Shown piece by piece: positions 16,210 through 23,626 of a DNA stretch of 64,000 nucleotides. The stretch is taken from NCBI RefSeq assembly GCF_013141715.1, contig NZ_WHOA01000148.1:118654-182653 (forward strand), given 5' to 3'. Each line of letters begins with the position of its first letter. The first letter of the stretch is position 1. The notes beneath the pieces are model-generated. The model made no database searches, was not told the DNA's origin, and worked only from the letters and a program-made list of their open reading frames with translations. Origin of the DNA: Paenibacillus phytorum. GTDB lineage: Bacteria; Bacillota; Bacilli; Paenibacillales; NBRC-103111. The position numbers and the translations under genes were made by a program.

Positions 16210-16527
16210 ATGACAGAAACCCATCAGCATCAGCAGCCGCTTCAGCACGCCATTGACGCAGCAGATCATGCGATACTCCAAGCTCAAGACGCTGAGCATC
16301 AACTGCAAGTAGCCATTTCACAAGCAAACCCTCGCTCTATACAATCTGCAAATGCAGCTCTTACAGAGGCTAAGCAGCAAGTTCACGAAGCACATGAGCA
16401 GCTTCAAGCTTTTAATAACGATGAGTATGGACAGCAGATACAGCAAACCATGGAACAATTGACGCAAGCTTCACAAGATATCGAGGCCAATCAAGAGAAG
16501 TTCCATACCCCGAAGCAAATTCGATAA
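16210..16527 (+). CDS. Gln/Ala-rich helical protein, 105 aa
   Basis: The ATG follows TTAGGAGGCATTCCCCT, a strong binding site. The product is almost entirely predicted helix and rich in Q, A, H and E (HAIDAADHAILQAQDAEHQ, ALTEAKQQVHEAHEQLQAF). It has no signal peptide and no Cys. It looks like a small soluble coiled-coil or helical-bundle protein. No family was recognised. A terminator follows, so it is a single-gene unit. Confidence 0.65.
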   Translation: MTETHQHQQPLQHAIDAADHAILQAQDAEHQLQVAISQANPRSIQSANAALTEAKQQVHEAHEQLQAFNNDEYGQQIQQTMEQLTQASQDIEANQEKFHTPKQIR

Positions 16528-16548
16528 GACTATTATTCTCTGCAAAAG

Positions 16549-16575
16549 GTGATCGAAATTCGATCGCTTTTTCTT
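16549..16575 (+). terminator. terminator of the Gln/Ala-rich gene
   Basis: GATCGAA-A-TTCGATC plus flanking GT/GC pairing is followed by TTTTTCTTTTT. Confidence 0.7.
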
Positions 16576-16642
16576 TTTATACGAACATTATGTTAAACTA
16601 CGGAGGAAGGTTTTCAAGTTATTTGGGGAGGCACTACATTTC

Positions 16643-17278
16643 ATGCTCGTTATCGGAATTGCCGGTGGTACCGGTTCAGGAAAAACAACAGTAGCTCGAT
16701 CCATCATTACCAAGCTAGGGTCCACGAACGTGACTTTAATTTCACAAGATAATTATTATCTTCATCATAGTGGTCTGACTTTTGAAGAACGGGAACGTAT
16801 CAATTATGATCATCCCCGTGCCTTCGAGAACGCCTTGCTGCTCAAGCATTTAAACGAATTGAAAAGCGGCAATGCCGTGGACATTCCTGTGTACGATTTC
16901 TCGCAGCATGCGCGCTCAGAAGAAACGATTCGTATCGAGGTAAAGCCGATTGTGCTGCTCGAAGGCATTCATGTCTTAACAGACGAAGAGCTGCGCGGCG
17001 CTTTGAACATCAAGGTGTTCGTTGATACAGACCCGGACGTCCGTATTCTGCGCCGCCTATCCCGAGATATTAATGAACGAGGACGTACGCTGCAATCTGT
17101 CTTTGATCAATATTTGACGACGGTTAAGCCGATGCATGACGCATTTATTGAACCGTCCAAGAAATATGCTGACATTATTATTCCTGAGGGCGGAGAAAAT
17201 CAAATTGGCATTTCGATGTTGACTATTTTGACAGAGCGGTATATGACGGATCAAGCTGCGAGCTATGAAATAGGCTAA
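16643..17278 (+). CDS. udk: uridine kinase
   Basis: This is a 211-residue P-loop kinase that phosphorylates uridine and cytidine in pyrimidine salvage. The P-loop is GIAGGTGSGKTT at residues 5-16. SQDNYYL near 35, NYDHPRAFE near 55, PVYDFSQHARSEET near 83 and IVLLEGIHVL near 105 are the substrate and Walker B regions of Udk. The length is standard. The start follows GGGGAGG at an 11-bp spacing. It is a single gene closed by a terminator shared with the convergent MFS gene. Confidence 0.92.
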   Translation: MLVIGIAGGTGSGKTTVARSIITKLGSTNVTLISQDNYYLHHSGLTFEERERINYDHPRAFENALLLKHLNELKSGNAVDIPVYDFSQHARSEETIRIEVKPIVLLEGIHVLTDEELRGALNIKVFVDTDPDVRILRRLSRDINERGRTLQSVFDQYLTTVKPMHDAFIEPSKKYADIIIPEGGENQIGISMLTILTERYMTDQAASYEIG

Positions 17279-17296
17279 ATGAAGTGCAAATGAAAA

Positions 17297-17335
17297 AGGA
17301 CACCAAACCTAGTTTTTAGGTTCAGTGTCCTTTTC
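17297..17335. terminator. bidirectional terminator between udk and the MFS gene
   Basis: GGACAC and AAACCTA pair with TAGGTT and GTGTCC around a short loop. A-run and T-run flank it on both strands. Confidence 0.85.
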
Positions 17336-18493
17336 TCATACAGATTGACGTCGAAAAGTAAACCCAGATAGGGCAAATAAGACATAGATAAAGCTTATCA
17401 AGTAAAAAATACTGGCCGTGCTTATATAGCGTATAGCTAGTCCTCCCATTAAAGGGCCAGCTATACTCCCTAAACTGTACTGGATAGAAGCAAGTACATT
17501 CGCAGTAGGTACTAAATGTCTGGGCAGAATGTCTGCCGCATAGGCCAAACCTAGCGAGAAAAACGAGCCCACCATGCCCCCGGCAACACCGAAACAGAGT
17601 CCAATCAACCAAAGATTCGAGCCCGCGAACGGAATACACAGAAATGCAATGGAGCCAATGAGGCCACTCACAATAAGGATACTTCTCCGCCCCACGCGAT
17701 CACTCCAAATCCCTAGCGGCAGCTGCATGATGAGACCCCCTACCCCCATGATGGGCAGCAGAACACCAATATTAGATTCCGTAAGACCTGCACGCAGCCC
17801 ATAAATCGGAAAATTGCTGTTCATCGAGGCTTCCATATAGCCATAGAGTAAGGAGGTAATGAGCGGGAACCAAGCGATTGCCAAAACCTTTGAAGCACGC
17901 TTATGCACCGCCTCCACTTTGTCCAGTTGCTCTGGCTTCTCATTGGTCAACTGCAGTACAAGCGTCAGAACGATTAAGAAAAAGCAGCTGGTCGTCAAAA
18001 AGGGAACCCAACTTCCTGCTTTGAGCAAGGTAATTCCTATAGGTCCTAAGCTAAAACCAACGCCATAAGCCATGCCGTATAAAGAGATATTACGTCCTCT
18101 ACGCTCTTTAGGGCTTGACGTAACGATCCATAACTGCGTCGCATAATGCAGGGCGCTATCCCCAATCCCTACAAGCAAACGAAGTACAAACCAAAAACCA
18201 ATCTGCTGCCATACCGGGAACAAACAAGTTGCCATGATGACCAGTCCCATCCCGACCATGATGACCGGCTTATATCCGTATCTTCGCACAGGCCTTTCTA
18301 TGAAGAACATCGTGGAGAAAATACCAATATAAAGCGCTGCCGCATTCAGACCATTGGCTTCCGTCGAAACACCCGAACGATCCAAAAGGATCGTTAGCAG
18401 CGGCAGGAGCATACCTTGACTCATCCCTGCCACGATAACGACCATAATTAATATGATTAATTTGTTACTAGCGATCCGTTGTTTAAGAGCCAT
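17336..18493 (-). CDS. MFS transporter
   Basis: The protein has 385 residues and about 12 transmembrane helices, beginning directly with a hydrophobic segment (NKLIILIMVVIVAGMSQGM). The major-facilitator loop motif appears twice: FFIERPVRRYGYKPVIM between helices 2 and 3, and GIWSDRVGRRSILIVSG between helices 8 and 9. It is probably a proton-linked efflux or sugar-type carrier; the substrate cannot be told. The ATG at 18493 overlaps the preceding gene by 11 bp and is preferred because the first helix follows at once; an ATG at 18532 has no binding site. Confidence 0.82.
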   Translation of the reverse strand: MALKQRIASNKLIILIMVVIVAGMSQGMLLPLLTILLDRSGVSTEANGLNAAALYIGIFSTMFFIERPVRRYGYKPVIMVGMGLVIMATCLFPVWQQIGFWFVLRLLVGIGDSALHYATQLWIVTSSPKERRGRNISLYGMAYGVGFSLGPIGITLLKAGSWVPFLTTSCFFLIVLTLVLQLTNEKPEQLDKVEAVHKRASKVLAIAWFPLITSLLYGYMEASMNSNFPIYGLRAGLTESNIGVLLPIMGVGGLIMQLPLGIWSDRVGRRSILIVSGLIGSIAFLCIPFAGSNLWLIGLCFGVAGGMVGSFFSLGLAYAADILPRHLVPTANVLASIQYSLGSIAGPLMGGLAIRYISTASIFYLISFIYVLFALSGFTFRRQSV

Positions 18494-19025
18494 TTCCAAA
18501 ATCCACAACTTCCCATCTCTCGGCGTAATCATTCAGTTTACCATGGAGAGGGACATGGAATTGGTTAATGATGACGAGTCTTACTTTTTTTATCCATTCC
18601 TTGAAGGAAGGATACGTAACGAATAGATTCGCATACCGGTCACTCATGCACACAAAATGGGGAGCGGGCGTTTTATCCGTCAAAAATTTCAAAGATGTAT
18701 CTATCGGTGTGTACTTCTTACGCTTCCCTTCCCACTTATCCAAGTCCAACTGAAGGGTGGTATCCACTTGTTCCAGAAGGCTTTCCAAATGCTTCACACG
18801 GGCATAATAGGGCAGCTGACAAGGTATATCCATTCTCCGAAGCGTTTCCTCATGCTGGGGATAAAAGATAGCTCGAACGAACTTCCTTTCCTCAGCCCAT
18901 CTGGTAAAAGCGTGCAGTTCTGTCTCCGTCCAGTCTTCAAATGTTTCAAATAAAAAGACGGTTCCTTTATGAGTCTCCGCCGGAGGTTCGTACCCGAATG
19001 GTACTTTAATCTGATCTCTTGCCAT
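18483..19025 (-). CDS. hypothetical protein, 180 aa, upstream of the MFS gene
   Basis: GAGGAGGACGCA precedes the ATG at 19025; the frame is open further upstream without a binding site. The protein is soluble, of mixed alpha/beta type and rich in aromatic residues (ETFEDWTETELHAFTRWAEERKFVRAIFY, FVTYPSFKEWIKKVRLVII). It has no nucleotide-binding or metal pattern that I recognise. The 11-bp overlap with the MFS gene implies coexpression, so it could be a regulator or accessory of that carrier, but that is only context. Confidence 0.7.
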   Translation of the reverse strand: MARDQIKVPFGYEPPAETHKGTVFLFETFEDWTETELHAFTRWAEERKFVRAIFYPQHEETLRRMDIPCQLPYYARVKHLESLLEQVDTTLQLDLDKWEGKRKKYTPIDTSLKFLTDKTPAPHFVCMSDRYANLFVTYPSFKEWIKKVRLVIINQFHVPLHGKLNDYAERWEVVDFGNGS

Positions 19026-19185
19026 TGCGTCCTCCTCTAGTTGTAATTTCTGTTGTCTGTCATTCCTTGACATATTGTAGCATACCCCACTAAGTTCCAC
19101 GAAATCATTAGTCATTATTGGCTTAAGAACGCCTGTTGCGATATAATTTGTAAGTACCTATATTCAATTAAGGGAGACCTATAGA

Positions 19186-20301
19186 ATGAGAGATCCAAGA
19201 CTTCAAACTTTTGCCCGCAATATAATCCGTTATTCAGTAAGCCTTCAACCTGGAGAGAACATTCTAATTGAAATGATTGGAGTCAAAGACCCCGAACTCG
19301 CCAAATGCTTCATTGAAGAAGTGTACGCTGTAGGCGGTAAACCATTCATCGAGCTGCGTGATCCTGCAATCATGAGAAGCTTACAGATGACAGGTACGCA
19401 AGAGCTATTTACCCAATGGTCCGAATTTGAGCTTGCGCGGATGAAGCAGATGGATGCTTATGTAGCTGTCCGCAGTGGTGATAATATTACCGAATCGTCC
19501 GATGTACCCGATGATCAGATGCGGCTCTATTTGAAATACTTCCAGCGTCCTCTCTTCGACGAACGCATTAATAATACGAAATGGTGCGTCATGCGTTATC
19601 CGAATCCGTCTATGGCTCAGCTAGCCGGCAAAAGCACCGAGGCTTTCGAAGATTTCTATTTCAATGTATGTAATCTCGATTACAGCAAAATGGCAGTCGC
19701 TATGGAATCACTTGTCGACCTGATGAACCGTACAGACCGTGTTCGCCTTGTTGCCAAAGGAACCGATGTTAGCTTCTCCATCAAAAATATTGGCGCCGTG
19801 CCTTGCTCTGGCCTAAGAAACATACCTGATGGTGAAGTATACACAGCGCCTGTGAAAGACTCCGTTAATGGTGTAATCAGCTATAACACACCTACGATAT
19901 ATTCTGGCACTTCTTTTGAAAACATTGTATTACGATTCGAAAATGGACGTATTATTGAAGCTACCAGCAATGACACGAAGAAATTGAATGATATCCTGGA
20001 TACCGATGACGGTGCTCGATATATTGGCGAATTTGCAATTGGCGTAAACCCGTACATCCAACATCCAATGAAAGATATTTTATTTGATGAGAAAATTGAT
20101 GGCAGCATTCACTTCACACCAGGTCAAGCTTATGAGACAGCGGATAATACGAACCGCTCCTCCGTTCACTGGGATATGGTGCTTATCCAACGTCCCGAGT
20201 ATGGTGGCGGCGAAATCTACTTTGATGATGTTCTCATTCGCAAAGACGGACGCTTCGTCATCCCTGAACTGGAAAAACTCAACCCAGAAAACTTAATGTA
20301 G
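19186..20301 (+). CDS. M29-family aminopeptidase (AmpS/PepS type)
   Basis: This is a 371-residue thermophilic-type metallo-aminopeptidase. Family marks are VSLQPGENILIE near residue 20, FNVCNLDYSKMA near 160, DVSFSIKNIGAVPCSG near 200, and DGEVYTAPVKDSVNG, with a Glu in the metal site. GARYIGEFAIGVNP near 280 and IHFTPGQAYE/SSVHWDMV near 310-330 supply further metal ligands (Glu, His, Asp). It releases N-terminal residues from peptides in the cytoplasm. AAGGGAGACC supports the start. It is a single gene with its own terminator. Confidence 0.88.
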   Translation: MRDPRLQTFARNIIRYSVSLQPGENILIEMIGVKDPELAKCFIEEVYAVGGKPFIELRDPAIMRSLQMTGTQELFTQWSEFELARMKQMDAYVAVRSGDNITESSDVPDDQMRLYLKYFQRPLFDERINNTKWCVMRYPNPSMAQLAGKSTEAFEDFYFNVCNLDYSKMAVAMESLVDLMNRTDRVRLVAKGTDVSFSIKNIGAVPCSGLRNIPDGEVYTAPVKDSVNGVISYNTPTIYSGTSFENIVLRFENGRIIEATSNDTKKLNDILDTDDGARYIGEFAIGVNPYIQHPMKDILFDEKIDGSIHFTPGQAYETADNTNRSSVHWDMVLIQRPEYGGGEIYFDDVLIRKDGRFVIPELEKLNPENLM

Positions 20302-20308
20302 TTAATTT

Positions 20309-20362
20309 AAAAAAGCAGCTGCTGCTTCCGACTAACCTCGGTAAGCCTTGGCTGCTTTTTCC
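20309..20362 (+). terminator. terminator of the M29 aminopeptidase gene
   Basis: AAAAAAGCAGC pairs with GCTGCTTTTT around a 30-nt loop containing further pairing. Confidence 0.65.
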
Positions 20363-20408
20363 ATGAGATTCACAGGAAATAATAGGTAATGCCATTAACA
20401 AAGTGTGA

Positions 20409-21890
20409 TTAACCAAGCCAATGAAATACCTGTTCAGGCGATTCATTAATGGATGGCAGATTAATTGGAATTAGCAATAACGTGTTGTCCTTCACTTGCT
20501 CATTATGGATCGTAGCCCATTTGGCAGGATTTATTTGAACCTCTGTGCCTTTAGGAACAAATTGAAATAATTGCTGCACATCCGGATTCGTCAGTCGTAT
20601 ACATCCCAACGATTGATCAGTGCCGATTGAGCTCTCATCGAATGTTCCATGAAGCGCGATCGCTCCAAGTCCCAAGCCGGCGTCCCCATAAACCTTTGCA
20701 TGTTTCCCTTTGGGCTGCTGAACACGATCCATCACCCGGAAATCTCCTTGGGGGGTACTCCCGTTGGCGCCAAGTCCAATATCTTTAACCCATAGTAAAT
20801 AGCTGCCGCTAACCAGTTTCAATTGATGTTCAGCCTTGTTGATTTCAATATGTACAGGCTCATAAGGGACTCGACCAACGCCTGCTGCATTCGCATAAAA
20901 CATCTGCTCGACATCAGCCGCGCTTGAATCATAGACCCATCCCCCTCGCCCGTTAAACACCGTGGAAGTGTCATTAGAACTTGTGACCGCCTCTAATGGA
21001 ATGAAACTCAAATAATTATTTGGATAATCTTGTAGGAGATCATTCAGATGAACGGGGGCCCTTCCATAATCTTTGCGGTACGATTCCAAAGCTGTACGAA
21101 CTAAATTAGCACCAATCGCACTAAGCGGTTGGTGCTTTTCAAATTCGGAATTCAGAAAGCGAATTCTCACTGTGCGATCCGTCGCGGGATGATATTGAGC
21201 GATAACAATGGCGCTCTTCGTCAACTCATCATTCGTGAGAAGCATCGTTTTCCCTTTGTTCACGTTATCTTGTGAAACGATGCCATAAATAAGAATGCTG
21301 GAATTCGGCATCTCCTTGGCTAATTCCAAAGCCTGCTTATGCAGCGCTGTTTCAATATCTTCATTTTTGGTTTCTGGATCAATGTACATAATAAATGGGA
21401 CATCCATCGTCTCATACGTAACGTCACTTCCAACGCTCCAGACTTTCATTTTCGAAATCGCTTTATAGACCGGGGCATCTCCAACAAACAAGAAGACTAA
21501 CATCAAATTAAGTACAAAGAGAACGATAAGCATTGTTTTCATAAATGGAGGTAACAACCGCTTTTCAGCCTCTGGGAAAGCCTTTTGCATACTTGCTGCA
21601 TGTTCCGCATGTTGCTGATCCAATTCACGAATAGCTCGATTAGCAGCAGAATAAAATGGCGATGGATACGTTCGAAGAACTTCTTTGTAATGAAAAATCG
21701 CCCTTTTCAAATTCCCTTTTAAGTGAAATTTTTGCCCGATCTTATAATGAGCTTCCGGTGAATTAGCATCAATATATCGGATCACTTTCTCATAATATTG
21801 TGGATCAGAAGGGCTAATGAACAAGTTCTTATGCAGATGAATTAGATTATCGTCGAGATGGTTACGAAATCGTTGGCTTCTGCGAATCAT
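20409..21890 (-). CDS. L,D-transpeptidase with N-terminal TPR-like region and membrane anchor
   Basis: This is a 493-residue protein. Residues about 30-95 contain TPR-like helices (PEAHYKIGQKFHLKGNLKRAIFHYKEV), one transmembrane helix lies at about 118-137, and the bulk is extracellular. The YkuD catalytic domain at about 355-455 carries IALHGTFDESSIGTDQSLGCIRL, with the His and the active-site Cys of the SxGCIR motif. It should form L,D cross-links or attach proteins to peptidoglycan. AGAGGAG precedes the ATG. Its promoter carries tandem GATAC-N5-GTATC palindromes also found near 30100, which suggests a dedicated repressor. Confidence 0.87.
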   Translation of the reverse strand: MIRRSQRFRNHLDDNLIHLHKNLFISPSDPQYYEKVIRYIDANSPEAHYKIGQKFHLKGNLKRAIFHYKEVLRTYPSPFYSAANRAIRELDQQHAEHAASMQKAFPEAEKRLLPPFMKTMLIVLFVLNLMLVFLFVGDAPVYKAISKMKVWSVGSDVTYETMDVPFIMYIDPETKNEDIETALHKQALELAKEMPNSSILIYGIVSQDNVNKGKTMLLTNDELTKSAIVIAQYHPATDRTVRIRFLNSEFEKHQPLSAIGANLVRTALESYRKDYGRAPVHLNDLLQDYPNNYLSFIPLEAVTSSNDTSTVFNGRGGWVYDSSAADVEQMFYANAAGVGRVPYEPVHIEINKAEHQLKLVSGSYLLWVKDIGLGANGSTPQGDFRVMDRVQQPKGKHAKVYGDAGLGLGAIALHGTFDESSIGTDQSLGCIRLTNPDVQQLFQFVPKGTEVQINPAKWATIHNEQVKDNTLLLIPINLPSINESPEQVFHWLG

Positions 21891-21936
21891 TCGGCTCCTC
21901 TCCGTTCAATAGAATAGCTTGTCCATTCTAGATGAA

Positions 21937-21991
21937 TGATACAATTAGTATCTCTGATACATAATGTATCACGCTAAAGATAGAAAGACAA
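21937..21991 (-). promoter_or_regulatory. L,D-transpeptidase promoter with two GATAC-N5-GTATC palindromes
   Basis: On the minus strand TTGTCT (21991-21986), a 17-bp spacer and TACATT (21968-21963) form a sigma-A-like promoter. The perfect palindrome TGATACAT-A-ATGTATCA at 21955-21971 covers the -10. A second copy with the same 5-bp spacing, GATAC-AATTA-GTATC, lies at 21938-21952, centre-to-centre 18 bp, just downstream. The arrangement fits two repressor dimers. The identical 18-mer recurs at 30094-30111. Confidence 0.7.
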
Positions 21992-22066
21992 CTATTTATT
22001 ACCTTTTACCTTACTGAATGAACCATAATCATTTAGCAAAAGCTGAATCGACGGAGGTGATCAATC

Positions 22067-22198
22067 ATGAGTGGAAGAAATAGTAAACCTAAGAACAATG
22101 GACCTGCAGGCAGCCCTTCTCGCTTAGATCAATTCGGAGAAAAAGCGGTACAACAAGAGAAACGAGAAGCTAAGGAACGAAACAAACCGACATGCTAG
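22067..22198 (+). CDS. small basic protein, 43 aa
   Basis: GGAGGTGATC, an almost full anti-16S match, precedes the ATG by 5 bp, which strongly suggests a translated gene. The product is very polar and lacks a hydrophobic core (MSGRNSKPKNNGPAGSPSR, then QQEKREAKERNK), reminiscent of small spore-enriched proteins. No family was recognised. It is divergent from the L,D-transpeptidase gene and immediately precedes the 113-bp tandem repeat. Confidence 0.6.
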   Translation: MSGRNSKPKNNGPAGSPSRLDQFGEKAVQQEKREAKERNKPTC

Positions 22199-22205
22199 AT
22201 GGATA

Positions 22206-22570
22206 GATGAAATTCACCGTCTCAGGTGAAATCTTCTGAGATTTAGGCTGTTCTGGTGTCTATAAGGATGTTTTTCATCGTTATGGCGGAAATTTCAGGT
22301 ACTCCATGTACTTTAGCGATGAAATTCATCGTTCCAGCTGCCATCTTCAGAGGATTTAGGCTGAGCCGGCGACTATAAGGATGTTTTTCATCGCTATGGA
22401 GGTAATTTCTGATACTCCATGTACTTTAGCGATGAAATTCATCGTTACAGCTGCCATCTTCAGAGTATTTAGGCTGAGTCAGCGACGATAAGGATGTTTT
22501 TCATCGCTATGGCGGGAATTTTAGGTACTCCATGTACTTTAGCGATGAAAATTCATCGTTCCAGCTGACA
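22206..22570. repeat. three tandem units of about 113 bp plus a partial fourth
   Basis: Units start at 22206, 22318, 22431 and 22544 (partial), periods 112, 113 and 113. Each begins at or near GATGAAATTCATCG (a perfect palindrome in units 2 and 3) and contains AGCTGCCATCTTCAGAG, ATTTAGGCTGAG, AAGGATGTTTTTCATCG and ACTCCATGTACTTTAGC. The copies are clearly similar but diverged at scattered positions. There is no reading frame through the array. It lies between a small gene and the qox terminator. Confidence 0.9.
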
Positions 22571-22631
22571 TTTCCAAAGTTCTTCCTAGACTGCCTCCTG
22601 TCCGATCACTGGTGCAGTCCAACACAACATG

Positions 22632-22676
22632 CAAAAAAGACGTTCCCACCACGCCAAACGTGGTGAAAACGTCTTT
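22632..22676 (-). terminator. terminator of the qox operon
   Basis: AAAAGACGTT and CACCACG pair with CGTGGTG and ACGTCTTT around CCAAA. On the minus strand it ends in TTTTTT, 8 bp after the qoxD stop. Confidence 0.9.
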
Positions 22677-22683
22677 CCTTTTC

Positions 22684-23013
22684 TTAATGAGCCACTTGAT
22701 TATAAGTCATAATCCAAATCGAACCGGCCACGATCGTCAGTAAGATGACAAGACCAAAGATCAGCGCCATGATATTCCAGCGTGCGTTCTCGCCTTCTTT
22801 CACATGCATGAAGAAGAACAATTGAACACCAAATTGTAGGACAGCCATGATGAGGATCAAGACAATTGTGCCTGTTTTGCTCAACATATGGTTCATGACG
22901 GCAACAAGTGGAATGATAGTCAGAATGATCGAGAGAGCAAAGCCAATGATATAAGATTTCAATGAACCATGAGCGTCATGGTTTTCATGTGAACCTGTAT
23001 GCGGTTGACTCAT
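22684..23013 (-). CDS. qoxD: cytochrome aa3 quinol oxidase subunit IV
   Basis: This is a 109-residue small subunit with three transmembrane helices (residues about 19-41, 47-71, 79-103). The HVKEGENARWN loop between helices 2 and 3 is typical of CyoD/QoxD. A His-rich N-terminus (HTGSHENHDAHG) precedes the first helix. It stabilises the oxidase core. It starts 1 bp after the qoxC stop. Confidence 0.88.
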   Translation of the reverse strand: MSQPHTGSHENHDAHGSLKSYIIGFALSIILTIIPLVAVMNHMLSKTGTIVLILIMAVLQFGVQLFFFMHVKEGENARWNIMALIFGLVILLTIVAGSIWIMTYNQVAH

Positions 23014-23014
23014 C

Positions 23015-23626
23015 TTACATCACCCCCATCAAATAGACGACTGTAAATACGAAGATCCAAACAACGTCAAGGAAATGCCAGTACAAGGAAATGACAGCCA
23101 CTTTGCGTTTGGTTACTGCTGTGATGCCGCGGCGTTTCAATTGCAGCATCAAGCCGACCATCCAGATCAAACCAACCGAAACGTGTAAGCCGTGTGTTCC
23201 TACTAATGCAAAGAAAGCTGATAAAAATGCGCTCGTACTAATTGTTGCACCTTCATGATTAACCATGCTAAAGAATTCCATTAACTCGAGCCCAACGAAT
23301 GACGCTCCTAGAAGTACCGTTACAGCGAGCCATCCGATTAACTGTTTCATGTTCCCTTTGTGCATGCCAAGCACGGCTAAACCGCTCGTGAAGCTGCTGG
23401 TAAGCAAGATAAAGGTTTCCGCAATGATACCTGGCATCTTAAACAATTCTTCCGGGGTTGGACCCCCGTTCGTATTTTGATGAAGAACCATGTAAGTAGC
23501 AAATAAAGATCCAAATAAGATACAGTCCGTGATTAGAAATATCCAGAATCCGAACGTTTTGAGCGACTCGTGATCATGTTCATGATCGTGGGCGTGATGC
23601 CCACCTTGCGTAGCTGCATGTGCCAT
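23015..23626 (-). CDS. qoxC: cytochrome aa3 quinol oxidase subunit III
   Basis: This is a 203-residue membrane protein with five helices and a His-rich N-terminal tail (HHAHDHEHDHE). The conserved heme-copper subunit III pattern is present: GFWIFLITDCILFGSLFATY at helix 1, FVGLELMEFFSMV in the middle and GTHGLHVSVGLIW near residue 140. Its ATG overlaps the qoxB stop as TAATG. It is part of the proton-pumping menaquinol oxidase. Confidence 0.9.
   Translation of the reverse strand: MAHAATQGGHHAHDHEHDHESLKTFGFWIFLITDCILFGSLFATYMVLHQNTNGGPTPEELFKMPGIIAETFILLTSSFTSGLAVLGMHKGNMKQLIGWLAVTVLLGASFVGLELMEFFSMVNHEGATISTSAFLSAFFALVGTHGLHVSVGLIWMVGLMLQLKRRGITAVTKRKVAVISLYWHFLDVVWIFVFTVVYLMGVM

Noticed and set aside
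22206..22570. CRISPR array
   Set aside because: Units are about 113 bp, contiguous and diverged, without short identical repeats separated by unique spacers, and there are no cas genes.
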